Below, in pieces: positions 13,555-26,400 of a DNA stretch of 64,000 nucleotides. Made by a program: the position numbers and the translations under genes. Position 1 is the stretch's first letter; each line of letters opens with the position of its first letter. Under the pieces are notes generated by a model. The model was given only the letters and a program-made list of their open reading frames with translations, was not told the DNA's origin and searched no databases. This DNA comes from Mansonella perstans (Eukaryota > Nematoda > Chromadorea > Rhabditida > Onchocercidae), in the NCBI GenBank assembly GCA_037074765.1, contig JBAMDO010000228.1, forward strand, positions 25,441-89,440, read 5' to 3'.

Positions 13555-13653
13555 CCTTCTAGACCGGTCTGGCAATATCTAGTAGTAGTTATTTTATCTA
13601 ACTACTACTAGACTTGGTTCAATCACCAAATTGCAGATCGGTCTAGAAGAAGG
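13555..13653. repeat. Nested inverted repeat, possible small MITE-like element
   Basis: A perfect 14-bp stem (TCTAGTAGTAGTTA at 13578-13591 and its complement at 13599-13612, 7-base loop) lies inside an outer imperfect inverted pair: CCTTCTAGACCGGTCT (13555-13570) against AGATCGGTCTAGAAGAAGG (13635-13653). No coding capacity and no clear target-site duplication. The nested arrangement looks like a very small fold-back element, but could be simple palindrome growth. Confidence 0.6.
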
Positions 13654-13839
13654 TGCTTCACGTAATATCGGGTGCAAGTGTCATAATGTCATAATGCCTG
13701 ATTTTATTTTTCCGTAAACAATTATTGTTTACATAATTATCCTTCCATCCTAATAATCTAAACAAAAATATGAAAATGCAAAAAAGAAATGCAGATATCA
13801 TTTAGAGCCAGTCGTCGAGTCTAAAAATAATGAATATAG

Positions 13840-13856
13840 TAATAATAATAATAATA

Positions 13857-13953
<97 letters not shown>

Positions 13954-14006
13954 TAATAATAATAATAATAATAATTAGTAATAATAATAATATAATGATA
14001 ATAATA

Positions 14007-14068
<62 letters not shown>
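13840..14068. repeat. (TAA)n microsatellite, about 229 bp
   Basis: An almost uninterrupted TAA/AAT repeat with a few TATAAT and TTAGTA interruptions. It produces long artificial poly-Asn, poly-Ile, poly-Tyr and poly-Leu ORFs on both strands, which are not genes. Confidence 0.98.
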
Positions 14069-15100
14069 TCGATCAAAGCATACTGCAACAAAGTGTAGCT
14101 TGAAAATTATTAATTTGCTCCTTAATTGTTGAATTAATAATAGCCTAATTTTTGACAATGAGAGAATTTTGTCCACTTCTGAAATTTCCAATTTTTTCAT
14201 CAGTTTTTATTTTTCGATTCTAATTGCAACACTAATATTTGCGTATAGTAAATTAAAAGTAATACATTTGGTCAATCAATATATGAAAAAGAAAACAAAA
14301 GTAGAAATTATTTTTAGTATCAGTAAGAAAGATAAAACAGAAAAGAAAAATTACTGCTAATATTTTCCTGTTTTATTCTTTCTTTGACAAACTATTTGCA
14401 TTAAATTTCTCAATCATTTCATGATGTTTCCTTTTTTCTATATCTTTTTATATCACGTCCTAATAACAATAATTGAAAAATTTTCAAATTTATTTTATTA
14501 ATTTTTTTTCTAAAAGTTAACTTTAGCTAAATTAAAATCCGTTACATTTATTATATATTTTCTTTTCGTTATTGTTAAATTATTAAAATTTTAAAGCTTG
14601 ATAAATCTCATTAATTTTTCACTTTGTATAATTAGTATTTATATTAAAAATTTTATTCGATGATTTCTAAATGACATATAGAAACAAAAATGATTAATGA
14701 AGCGATCACATGGCAAGTCTGTCATCCATTCTTGTCTATTTGTTTTTGCAGTATTCTCAAAAAAAATTTTCTTTCCTATTTGTTTACTGCGCAACGATAC
14801 TTGTTATTTTAATTTTTGACCTTTAAACTTTTCCCTTAGAATAACTTTCTAGAATGGTAACTATGGGCATGATTTTTTTTTTTTTTTTCGCTCATTAAAA
14901 TTATTCTTGAAGAAGAAATTCTTATTCCGCGGTTAATTTCATCGTATATTTTTTGGTGGAAATATTGCTAGGATAACTGAGAAGACAATGTTGGAAGAGA
15001 TAAAAAAAATGATGACGGAAGAATTTATTATGCAGAAGAGTGAATATAATTTATGATATCTATCGATATAATTCGATGAATTTTCATTTAAAATCTCACT

Positions 15101-15105
15101 TTCAG
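15101..15105 (+). promoter_or_regulatory. Probable splice acceptor (spliced-leader or 5' exon) before the transporter start
   Basis: CACTTTCAG ends at 15105, nine bases before the ATG at 15115. In nematodes this arrangement usually marks trans-splicing of a spliced leader. An upstream in-frame ATG at 15040 exists but lies before this acceptor, so 15115 was preferred. Confidence 0.5.
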
Positions 15106-15114
15106 AGTGACAGT

Positions 15115-18100
15115 ATGAAGGAAAGTGCGGTGAAAAAGAGTGAAAAAGATGCCAAAGGTAATACGCAATATGTACCTGTGGTTGACGGTGGCTGGGGATG
15201 GGTTGTTGTTCTTGGCTCCTTTTTCATCCATGTTTTTATCGATGGGATCGTTTATTCATTTGGTTTACCTCTCGAAATTATCATGAAGGTTTAATTTCAA
15301 ATTTTTTAAATTAAAACTTTTAAAACAAAGACGTTTGTTAGTAACGAGAGGTATACAAATTTGATGCTCTATTAATGTTCATTTTGATCCTTTTTTCGAA
15401 CTGTTTATTTTTTTCATTCAATTTTTAAATAGTACTGGCTAATTCGAAATTCTAGAGCTATTTATGTATCTCAAAATTTCAGGAATTTAATGCAAGCAAT
15501 GCTAAGGTATCGATAATAATTTCATTATTAACCGGTTTAAACCTTGGAGTGGGACCTGTAGCAAGTGCAATAACAAATAAGTTTGGATGTCGGGTGACAA
15601 CAATTCTAGGATCATTAATTGCAGCTGCAGGGTTTGTTCATCTTTTAATAATCAAATATGAAAAACTATTCTTCCCTATCTTTTTCTAAATAGAGTGCAC
15701 GTCTCAGATAGCGGACTGTAGGAAAGCAAAAAGAAAAACAGCTGAATTTCCGCAGGAGATAGGAGATAATTTGATCGTCAATTCTCTGTCGTATATTCAT
15801 CCATCAATTGAAATATTCATTATCAAGTCTTGAGACAATTACTAGAGTAATTAGTATAGCAACAAGCAGATTTCGCCATGATAGTGATTCTTAGACCATT
15901 ACAGGCGACTGAGTCTAAGATTTGGCTTTTTAGCTTAGCCTTTCTTAATCGTTCTTAATCGCATTGTGAGTCCTGTTATTTGTTTGTCCGACTACCGTAT
16001 ATCTTCATAATTTCAATCCTGGAAAAAGGTCGAGTGATGTTATCTTTAGATATATTTCCATAGTGATTTCATCACTTGCAATAATTTTCTGTGGTTTGGT
16101 TGAAAAAACATAAATTCCAAAAATGTGACGAAAAAGTGAAGTTATTTCATTTTTCATCCTTACGATTCAGAAATTCCATTCAGTGACCTCTGCTGTCTTA
16201 ATAACCTTAATTAATGACTAATGATAAGATAAAATAAATTTAAAGAATTGAATTTTGTAAAGGAATGCTTGTCGTAAACCGGAAGATATGCTATGTATCA
16301 TTTCAGTTGTGCTGCATCATACTATGCAACTTCAATAGAATTTCTGATGGTTTCGGTGGGTTGTGTGATGGGTTTGGGTTTCGGTCTGATGTATTGTCCG
16401 GCTATTGTTATCGTTGCAATGTATTTCGAAAAGAAAAGGTTCGTTTAATTCATTTCAAATTGTATGAATTGCGATAACTTTGCAGATTTTCACTACGATA
16501 TATTTCTTTTTTTGTAGCTTAATAAATTGACGAACAAATGTTCCAATTAGTCATTAAATGAATATATTTAAGTGAAAGAGTTAGTCAGTCATTACCTGCA
16601 TTTTTATACTATTACATGAAATAAAATCATTCAGCTAATTGAGTTCTTTTTTTGTTGTTTTATAGATCTATGGCTACAGGAATAGCAGTATGCGGTGCTG
16701 GTGTTGGTACCGTTCTATTTGCACCAATCAGTAAGGCACTTGTCAAAATTTCTTGGAGAATGGTTTTTGCTATCTATACAGGTAAATTATGATTCGTTTT
16801 CAATAATTTTTAGTTATTTATCCATTCAAAAAGTGATATCAATATTTTTTTTCTTTTTAATGTTTTTGAATTTCCTTTGAAATGATATTGTCAAGTTTTG
16901 TAGGAGTTATACTAATGTGTTCCTTATGTGGTGCCACTTTTCGACCATTAACATTTCTTGCCGTAAACGATGAAACAAGAAGGAAGAAAACCCTTAATGG
17001 AGATGAGGAAAATGGATCCGTTGAAATGGTAGCACTTTATTTTCATCATATTTTCTTGTATATCCTGAAATATTTCTTTAATATTGATGATCATTATGAT
17101 GACATAACATTTCGTTGTAAACAGAGTAAAACAAATGGATCATTATCAACCAAATTACAACAGAATGTTGCTGATATGACGGAAAGGAATGGGAAAGTGG
17201 AACGATCGGAATCACTGAAGGGTGATATTCCACCTCAAAGAAGTCAAGAGGTTTCAGAATCTACTGGATTTATCACTGTTAAAGTATGCTATTTCTCATC
17301 CTTTTCTTCATTATACATCTAATTAATGATATTAAAAATCTTGACCTTTCATTACATTCCTCAATTTTTCCATGGCTCGATGTTACAAGAGGAACGTATA
17401 GTACGGTATTCAATAGGCATTATCTGTAATATTATCGGTGATATCTCATTCATTACATACGATAAAAACGGAATGTTTCGGTTTAATTGCCATCGCTTTA
17501 TCTAGGACGTATTCTGTACTGGTTCAGTGAGCGAGTTACCAGAAGTTGAACGTTACCGATCGCTCTCAACAGTCGTTAAGAAGGATGATACGATGGAACG
17601 GTTGGAAAAGACAGTGATGAATCGGGAAAAAGAGGAGAAAACTAGCAAAGCAAAAGAAATTTTCAGGTTTACTTTAAATTGTGATTATTTCAATTTTTAC
17701 TCCAGAAGTGAAGAGAAAAACATCAAAGAATTTCCCTAAAATTGCTGACTATGATTACTAAAGTTAATGTAAATTTTTAGGTACTGTATTAGGTTAAGAA
17801 TAATTAGAAAAGTCATAATTTTGAAAAGTCATAAATTTTTTTTTTTTCTTCAAGAAAATTACGGAATAGTTTTCTTGAAGCAATATACCACATAATATTC
17901 CGACTGTTTTCTCCTCTGTATAACAAATGAATATACAGGCCATCAAAAATATCTTCGGGAATTAAATCATTAATTTAATCCATATTGCTTTGAGCGCAGT
18001 CTGAGTTGCAACTTGATCATTTGCTAATTCCAGAATATCTTTGCAATTTCAATTCTTTTTCAAGTGGATAGTGCAATAATTTTGAGCCTATGATTAGGTC

Positions 18101-20050
18101 ATGATTTGATTGGTGAAAAATCACTCGTAAGAAATTATATTGATTCCAACTACAATACAAATATAAATATCAAGACTCTAGGATAATACAGGATATCATG
18201 TAAATGTATCACAGTAACGCTATATTTTGATCATTTTCAGGATAGTGGAGAAAATAACGGATATCTCGTTACTTGTCAATCCAATCTTTCTTCTCTATGC
18301 AAATTCAAATTTATTGGCAAGCATCGCATTTAATTCTCCACTTGTTTTCTTACCTTCGCATGCAACAAATATTGGTGTTACCTCTGGACAATCTGCACAC
18401 ATGATTAGTGCATTCGGTAACGTTTATACTTAGCCTATGAAGTGAAGGCTAAAATTGATTTTAATTGAATGTTTGACTAAGTTTATAAAACGTAAAGTTG
18501 ATACAAGATCAGAAGCTAAGTGTAAATTAATCCTTCATTTAATTTTAGTTTAAATTATTATACTCAAGTTTATACTGTTTATTATTGATTGAAAATCAGT
18601 AATATTATCCTTTGTGTAATTTCAATCATTTTTTTATTATAATTAAATTTAATCAAATAAAATTTAAGATACAAAATCAGGAGCTGTAATTTTTCGCGAA
18701 AATACCGTAGTAGAATGAAAACATAAAAAGTATAGTAGATTAAAATAGGAACAACATTACAATTATTGAATAGCATTTAAATACTGCTGTATTTGCATTA
18801 ATTTTCAAATTTCCGAAAATTTTCTTTTTTCTAGGCTTTATGAATACAATTGGACGAATTTTAGTTGGATTAATATCTGATCGTAAATTACCGTGCAAAT
18901 ATGGAAAAAATACACAGCAAAATAGATTGTGGATTTATGTGTCATCGTTGGTTGCATCTGGTTCATTAACAGCCGGCGTAGTCTTTTGCAGTGGTTACAT
19001 AACTTTAACTGTAAGTCTGAAAGTATCCACTATCCGGAAAGCCACTGTCAACTTAACTATTCAATATGAAATGACTATATGCCGAAAACGAATCTAATAA
19101 TCAATGTGGGATAGCTTTGTAAAATATTTCATTACATTGAACCGTCGAAATCTAATTTGTACCTAATTGATCAAGGTGAAGTAATAATGTGTTCGCTTCG
19201 CTTCTTTAAAGTATTCAGGAAATGCAAGGAAACATATGAACTTTAGTTCTCATCAGATCTACGTTACTATTTCTAATACCGAAATGGTAGTTGCCATCGA
19301 ATCAAAGTAATAATTAGGGAGCAAAGTTGAATATCAAAACATGCATAATAAAGTTCATGCTAGTTCTCATTCTCTTTCTTAAGATTTATTCCGGTTTATT
19401 TGGATTGACCATATCATTCTACGTATGCCTTACGTCAGTATTGCTTGTCGACTTAATTGGTATTGAGAAACTGACCAATGGATTTGGCTTAATTTTACTC
19501 TTTCAAGGTATCGGTACTGTTATCGGCCCTCCTGTATCAGGTAAGAATTTTGGAAAGTTCGAAATTATTGAATTATCATGAAATGCAACATTTTGTATCC
19601 TTATTATCCTATCCAGTATCAGCAAGAACGTCACTTAATGAAAAAATTTCGGCACAAAAAGTGATAGATATTGAAATTTGAAAAAAGAATTCCATGCCTA
19701 AAATCCAATTTAAAAATTTCTTCTCTTAATTTTTTTTAAAGTATTGTGTTCATTAGTTCAACTTCAAAACGTATCATTAACACAAGAATATGAAATGACA
19801 TTCTTATACCGTTACTACGTTACTCAGTGAAAAGGAAAACCTTTTACAAATATGAAATTATAAATTGTACTGTTGGACGGAAGGATGTGCACTTATTATT
19901 AATAAAAAATGTTTTCCAGGACAACTAGCCGACTTAACAGGTTCCTACGATATGTCATTTATATTTTGTGGTGGAGCATTTCTAATATCGGGTTTAATGT
20001 TAGCATTTATACCGCGATTCCAGCAAAAGAGAACAGTATTTGCTGCTTAA
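15115..20050 (+). CDS. Monocarboxylate transporter-like protein (SLC16 / MFS)
   Basis: Proton-linked monocarboxylate carriers of this family move lactate, pyruvate or related acids across the plasma membrane; the substrate here is not readable. Eleven exons with matching phases: 15115-15288, 15483-15631, 16307-16438, 16666-16781, 16904-17028, 17125-17283, 17506-17666, 18241-18416, 18835-19010, 19384-19540, 19920-20050; 551 residues. The family signature DGGWGWVVV stands at the start of TM1 (about residue 24), and YFEKKRSMATGIAVCGAGVG follows TM4. Six hydrophobic segments precede a long hydrophilic loop (about residues 205-335, exons 5-7, rich in Glu, Lys and Ser), then six more, the usual SLC16 6+6 layout. 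Intron 17029-17124 is 96 bases, a multiple of three and free of stops, so its retention would insert 32 residues in the loop. AATAAA lies at 20064, very close to the stop. Confidence 0.93.
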
Positions 20051-20063
20051 TCATGAGAGAGGA

Positions 20064-20069
20064 AATAAA
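20064..20069 (+). terminator. Polyadenylation signal AATAAA of the transporter gene
   Basis: AATAAA begins 14 bases after the stop codon, implying a very short 3' UTR if used. Confidence 0.5.
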
Positions 20070-21443
20070 TATTTTACTTCTATAAAGAGTTGCAGAGCAA
20101 AACTTCTTCACTAGAATTCCCAACAAATAGTTGTATGACGTCTTCGAAGTATTGTTATCTGTTTCTAGATATCTGTTTGCTTTCGATCTGTTATTTTTTA
20201 AGTGAACTATATGATAAGTCAGTATTAACAGTAACGTTAATATTTACTTTTCAACATGAAGAATTCATTTTGAAAAAGAAGAAATATCCTAATAATATCC
20301 ATGAAAGATTTTCCGTCTTCAGTATGTCTGAGTTTGCTTTCTTACGCCATCAATACATAAAGATTCACGTGTGATTAATGATATGGAATGATAACATATC
20401 CGTGGCTGATGCTAATAGTTGTTCCCTTCCACCATCATTCGTGATGATATTGACCGTACTTATTTTTGCATTTGTCTAAGTTAGTGCTCCCAAATCTTTC
20501 CTTGACGAGGGACTAACTTGGCTTTTTTATTCGTGGCAGTGACCACAAGGTTCAAAAGCACAAACTTTAATCAAATTTTTATTATGTCAGTTAAAACTTA
20601 GAATACATCATTGGTTTTCCTCGATGTTCCAGCTTGTATCTCTTTTAACAAGTTAGGTAATTTAAAACCGGTGCTATTTCTCAAGCTACATGCATATTAT
20701 CACTTGCTTCCAATTGATTCCTAGCTATGTTTCCAATAGGAAATATATATATATATTTGTGTATGTTTATATAAATTACCACTATAAATCACCTCGCGGA
20801 CCATATTTTAATTCTTGCATCGGTTGAAAACCACTAACCTCAATCGTGCTACCTCAAAGATTACAAAATGGTATAAACTTGAGGTTACAAAATTTGTTGT
20901 TACCTTGAAAGAAAAAGGAAACGAAATCAATTGACATTGTCGTTTCTCTCTTGACTGCTCTGCAATCAATTAATGGTAATAATTTAGCAAATTGTTTTCA
21001 GAGATATCGAAAAAAGTACAGACTACCATTTACATCCTGAAATGAGAAATCATAAAAGGAAGGATGGACAGAAAGTGCACTGGTTGCTTTATCGAGAAAT
21101 ATCAACAACAACATAATTATACTGCACAGGAAAAATTCCCCTAAAAAAACTACCGTCCTGAATTAAAAAAAAGAAAAAAATAAAAGGTACCAATTTCCAA
21201 ATTTCCGGAAGCACAACGATAAAAATATGCAAAATTAATGGTCATAAAAATGATCGTACGGTAAATTGATATTTGCGCATTAAAATAAATTTTACATATT
21301 TTAATGTATAATCAATCAAAGTCTTCAAGAATATAGTAGTACGATAGTTGCAAACATTTATTTAAACTCTCAAAACAGTCATATGACATCATTTGAGTAT
21401 AATAAAACGATATTTGCGCCTTTTCTATCATTTCTGAGTTGTA
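20070..21443. other. Convergent intergenic region
   Basis: It lies between the 3' ends of the transporter (plus) and the small membrane-protein gene (minus). It contains an open but unrecognised plus-strand frame (20090-20374) and no repeat of note. I see no gene here. Confidence 0.5.
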
Positions 21444-23483
21444 TCAATAGCAACCTGCCGGTTGCTTAATTTCTTTCCATTTATTTATTTTACGGCTGTC
21501 CTCTTTATTGTGAGAAAAAGCTTGTGGATCCTTGTGAGGTTGTGAACTATGTTGACGATGAAATGTCCCTTCGGCAGGATTTTGCCATGCCAGACAAAAT
21601 ACCAAAAACTGAAGGATTAGGCCGAAGTGTATCCACGGATAGAATGCAACCCGATTAGCTTCTTGGGTAATGTCATCCAGAAGAGCAACTTTTATTCTAA
21701 ACCTTAAAGAAAGATGGAACTCGATTAGGCCATCAATCTAAGAGAAGGATACCCTAACGAACGAAAATCTACGACCTGAGCATTTTTCAAGCTTGTTAGA
21801 CCTTAACCTCTGCACTAAGGAATGGGGATAGTTTTGCGCAGACACGCTGTGCCTCACTTGAAAAATTCACTACGCAAGCTCAATGTACTCATTCAACGTG
21901 AATGAAATCCTCCGAATCTTCGTTTACGAAGCTAAACTTGCGTTGATGATCACGATAACGACGACGGTGAGACGTGACAGCGTAAAGATGTCGTATCTCA
22001 CGTCGGAGAGAGATATTGCAAAAATGCATCTTCCTTAGATGAGACTCCAAATAATCGAACATAGTGCTGCAATAGCTATTTGAAGTCTTGATGTAGCAAC
22101 TTGACACCGTAAACAGGACTGACCGTTCTGTGCGGTGTGTACGTACATAACATAACATATGTGTCTGTGTGTGTTTATATGTGTGTATGTGTGTGTGTAT
22201 GTACGTGTGTATAATTGTACTGCTTTTGTTGGTTGGATTAGAGTTTTAAGTTTAAATTGCGGGGGAGTGAATGGCTAAGTTTTATTAAATGGTATACACA
22301 TACAGGGGTATTTTTGTTCTAGAAATGATACAAATTTTGCTTTTGAATTTCGAAAATTTTTCAAAATTTAAATTTGAAATTTCGGAAAGTTTTAGCGTTA
22401 CGTTTCTTTTTTTTTTTTTTTTTTTTTCTTTCTGTCTTTATAATAGACACAATTCTACGTACATTAGATATTTTAGCAATTAATGGGAAGGCAAAATTAT
22501 CAAAGTATGCAAATTTGGAGGAATCTTTTTTGTTAATCATTTATATGTGAACATTATCAAGAGGTATATATATATAATGATTAAGAGTTGTTATCATTGG
22601 TGGTTATATGCTATCAGCAAATCATCAAGTAAGTAAAAACTTTGCTTATAGAGAGGGTAGTACCAATCAAAGTAATTAATTTGATATTTAGTTCATCTTT
22701 TGTGAAAATCATTTTATCAAGAAATAATCAAAAATTATTTCTGTATTTTTTATTTCTGGCATCAAAATTATTTAAATTAAATTGAAAATCCTTGCTATAA
22801 AAAAACTTTGATATGGTAATATTGCTTTGTATGTCATATTGGAAAGTCTGACTTTTTTTGAAACTGAAAAGTTGAGGAGCCAATTGCTTATTGGAATCAT
22901 GCACAGGTGGTATTAGTGGTAAAAAAGCGAATGATCAAGCGATTTGTAGAATAGTTTTTGAAAGACTATTATATGTCGTATTTGCTATTTAATGATAATT
23001 CGAAAAATGTGGTAGCTGTTCGTGATTGTGTTACATTCTTTCTAATCAGCCATTGTTTCTATCAGAAAAAAAAATTTAATTGCAGCGCTGGGTACTTTTA
23101 TATTTATCGTTCCAAGGATTTGAAAACCGGTAGGCGAAATATTACGTGGAAATGGGTGGCGGTCGTCGACGTCGTATTGAACGGTCCTCTAGTAGTATTG
23201 ATCATCGTTATAAACGGCCACGTAATAGTTCGGAACGACATCGACGGAATGAATCACGCAATCGGCGAGCTCGTAGACGATCGTGGAATAAAAAAAATTC
23301 GGATCATTTCGTAAGTTTGCTTTATTTTGGAAATATGTCAAGGATTTCAGGCTTATGATTCAGCGTATGTAATATGTAGGAGTTATCCAGTAAAAGCTTG
23401 TATAATTTTTCCACTACCACCTGCATTACTGATCGATATTTTTGCCGACTGATAAATTGTTGTGGAGAGCGCCAGTTTTCCAT
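21444..23483 (-). CDS. Small single-pass membrane protein, three exons, antisense to the kinase 5' end
   Basis: Exons 23483-23421 (21 codons, starts [10 protein letters not shown], donor CAG|GTGGTA), 22066-22002 (HYVRLFGVSSKEDAFLQYLS, donor AC|GTGAGA) and 21702-21444 (acceptor TTTAAG, ends at TGA); phases 0 and 2 agree. The 128-residue product has an amphipathic N-terminal half (SPTFRIKVALLDDITQEANR), a hydrophobic segment (IHFGLILQFLVFCLAW, about residues 66-81) and a polar His/Gln/Lys-rich tail. The last exon has no in-frame Met, and its G+C and codon use stand out from the surroundings. An alternative acceptor at 21737 would extend exon 3 in another phase. I do not recognise the family. 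The start exon of the CLK kinase (23152-23310, plus) lies inside the first intron, so the two genes overlap in opposite directions. Confidence 0.55.
22158..22213. repeat. TG/GTAT-rich microsatellite
   Basis: An imperfect (TG)n run broken by TATA, of the form GTGTCTGTGTGTG...TATGTACGTGTG. No coding content. Confidence 0.85.
22214..23151. other. Upstream region of the kinase gene; intron of the minus-strand gene
   Basis: AT-rich, with a long T-run near 22410-22430 and an ATATATAT run near 22567. A possible splice acceptor (TTTAATTGCAG) ends near 23085, about 65 bases upstream of the kinase ATG, and might be the spliced-leader site. No further exon was identified on either strand. Confidence 0.4.
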
Positions 23484-26400
23484 TTCAATATGTCGCGAAA
23501 GAAAAAATAGCATGTAGGACTGATAATAGAATGTACAAATATATAAGGTGGGAATGCGATTTTTGTGGTCGCATTGAATATCACGGTAAAGGAAATATTG
23601 AAAATACTGAAAAAATAGAAATAGCTCAACAAACGGATAATACAGTGAGGAGTTCAAAATGAAGTACATCAATGCAAGCGGAATTTAACAGTGTGCCATG
23701 AATGAGAATAATATTCTTCAACATCCTAGCGTGTTTTAGTGTTTTCTATTATATGTTTCGGGATATTATACAGTTATCTCTATGCTTTGAGCGATAGTGA
23801 GGTGTTAATTTGAAGGTTTTTACCTACCATTTGTTGATAATTTTTATATTTGTATTGAGAGTTTAGGCAAGATATTTGAGGAAGAAGCAAAAAGACGATT
23901 GTATTGTTGTATTAGCTCATATAAGTAATTTTGGATTCAAGTTGCGACACTTTTAAAGCATGCATGTTGTAGTGTACCATGGATTTCGATATATCGTATT
24001 CACGATTACAAAATTAATATGTTGTGGCTTTAGTAGTTATTTGACAAGTTAAATTCTAGAATAAAACAGCATGTACCAAGTTTTAATAACAAAACATTTG
24101 GGGAGATTCTACATTATGTCACATCGGGGAGGTTTTGTATAACATCATTGTGAGAAGATCATAGGATTTGTGCTACACATCGTCTAGCATTTTATGCAAG
24201 AGTATTACAACTAATAGTCGGGAGGAATAATAGTAGCAATCCTACGTAACTTGTATCGGATAGAATGATATTCTATTAACCGTCAATAATGATGATATTA
24301 AAATAAATGTGGGCTATGATTTTCCGGAGATAAAACTGAAGTTCATTGAAGGTTGCATTTATTTTGATAGCATGTGGTATCGCAAAAATATCGCATGAAA
24401 GGGGAACCGATGACGAGCTACACTTTATACAATTGGTTTTCTCATCTTGCTCAAGTCCGGGAAACTTTGTCTGAGTTTAATTAAGGTATATTATCAAAGG
24501 CAATTTTGTAACATTTCTTTTTCTTCCCCCATTCACTCTAGAATTTCAAATTATTGAGTCCACCACATTACAACATTTAATATATTCCAATGGACCGTTT
24601 CTTTGAAATTGATTGATATCCACTTCAGAAAATAGCGTGATTTAGGAACATTCCGGCACGTTATATGGGCCAGAGTAGGACAAATTTTCTGTTATCCATA
24701 ATGTTATGTAGAGAAGTTAATAGGACAAAGAGACATATAACTGTGTATTCAATGCGATTTTGTAATATTTGTTAAAATGAATAATGGGCTGGTAGAGGAT
24801 TTACTACTTAAAAAGTGAAATCTACCATCAATAAGTGAAAAGCGAGATATGTTATGTTGTGATTTGTTTTTTTAACAGCTCTTTGTTGTAATTTTTTTTT
24901 TTTTTTGACAGCTCCTATGTTATGATTCTTTTTTTTTTCTTTTTTTAAAGAACTGCAAATAATCGATGAGCATTTTTGTTTCAGTTCAAGTACATAGTAT
25001 TAAGTGATATTTCAAGTTTTATGGTCATCAAGAAAAGCGACATTCTCATTTCCGTCTCACTAAATTTCAACATCATATCCCGTAAGAAGGAAAAGGTTTG
25101 GTGGATTTTTCATGTACAATAGATTGTTATTTGTCATTGTTTCGTTTGTAACTATTTGGTTTTCTACTAACAGCATCAACTAATCAACCGGAAATGATCG
25201 ATATTTAAAATATCTTTATTATGGAGCAGATCTATGATAGGAAAGGCTACAGCTCTATATAACTCGATGCTTCTGTATTATATCGGCGATTTTCTCATTC
25301 ATCATTTGAAATATGCGTATCACTTTTTCGAAACGATTTGCTGTTATGATTTAGTGGCATCTTTTCATCTTACTAAGTTTACTAGCTTGCGTGATACAGC
25401 AGCTGCCGGATTGCAATGAATGATTGAAAAATGATTAGCAATGTGTCCTTCTTTCAAGAATTGATTACATTGACGTAACATCATCGCAACAAATGAGGCA
25501 TAAAATTGAATGCTTGAACAGTTTTTGTATTCTTGATTGTTGAAAAATAATAAGTAGCGAAAAGAGGTTAAAAAAAGGTAATTAGGTCTAACACTTTTTT
25601 TTATTGAGGGATTATAGTATTTTATCCAAGGCTGGACTGTTTGATAGCTTCATAGAGATTTGTTTAATGTCAAGATTAAATTGAATTGGTTCTATGATAG
25701 TTAGGGGAACATTTTTTGCGGTACATATCTGTGTTTAGACGGCTGTGATTTTTTATAAAGCAATGTTCCATTCAGCTAATTGAATTGAAGTTCCAAAACT
25801 TCAAAACACGGATTTTTTGATAACTTGAGCGGTTTTTTAGTAACCGCAAAAAATAAAAGAAATTTCATCTTTGCGTGATCTTTTTGTAATAAATCAATCT
25901 TAGTCGAAAAAATGAAAATTTGTTTTGGCTTACTTGAAGCTTGTAAAAAATTTAAACCTTTTTGGCTTCAATGAAAAATATTTGCGATAAGATAACCAGG
26001 ACAGGTTCAATGAAGTGCTTGATGATTATGTGCCATCGAAAGATAAGTTTTGAATAGACTGGAAAAGGAGCTTCAGATTTTTAGACATCATTTCCGAATA
26101 TTTATTGAGCACAGGAAGGAGTTAATGAAAAAATCTTAGTTGTTGGAATGATTTTATTTTGATGCCAATAAATAGTTGTTCATTGAAAGCAGAATTATAG
26201 CATCACTTTAATTTGTTTTTTCGCTCACTTTCTGCATTACTCGAATGTTTGACTTTGGTTCTCGTATTCGTTACCTCTAATTACTGAAAACTATTGTTGC
26301 ATTGAAATGTTCTGTGTTATTGCGCTTAGCTCTATTATTGTGTGACGTAAGATGTGTAGCGAACGCGTAACATTACTAATAATATTCTTTTCCAGTTGCT

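Noticed and set aside
13840..14068. Regular short repeats as a CRISPR array
   Set aside because: Trinucleotide microsatellite without spacers, in a eukaryotic genome.
13802..14200. Long minus-strand ORF of poly-Tyr/Ile/Leu and plus-strand poly-Asn ORF
   Set aside because: Pure translation of the TAA microsatellite; no unique sequence.
21889..22158. Minus-strand 89-codon ORF
   Set aside because: It is the wrong frame over the exon 22066-22002; the correct frame leads to a GTGAGA donor and joins good exons.
25234..25419. 61-codon ORF in the kinase first intron
   Set aside because: No splice-site support or recognisable family; likely chance.
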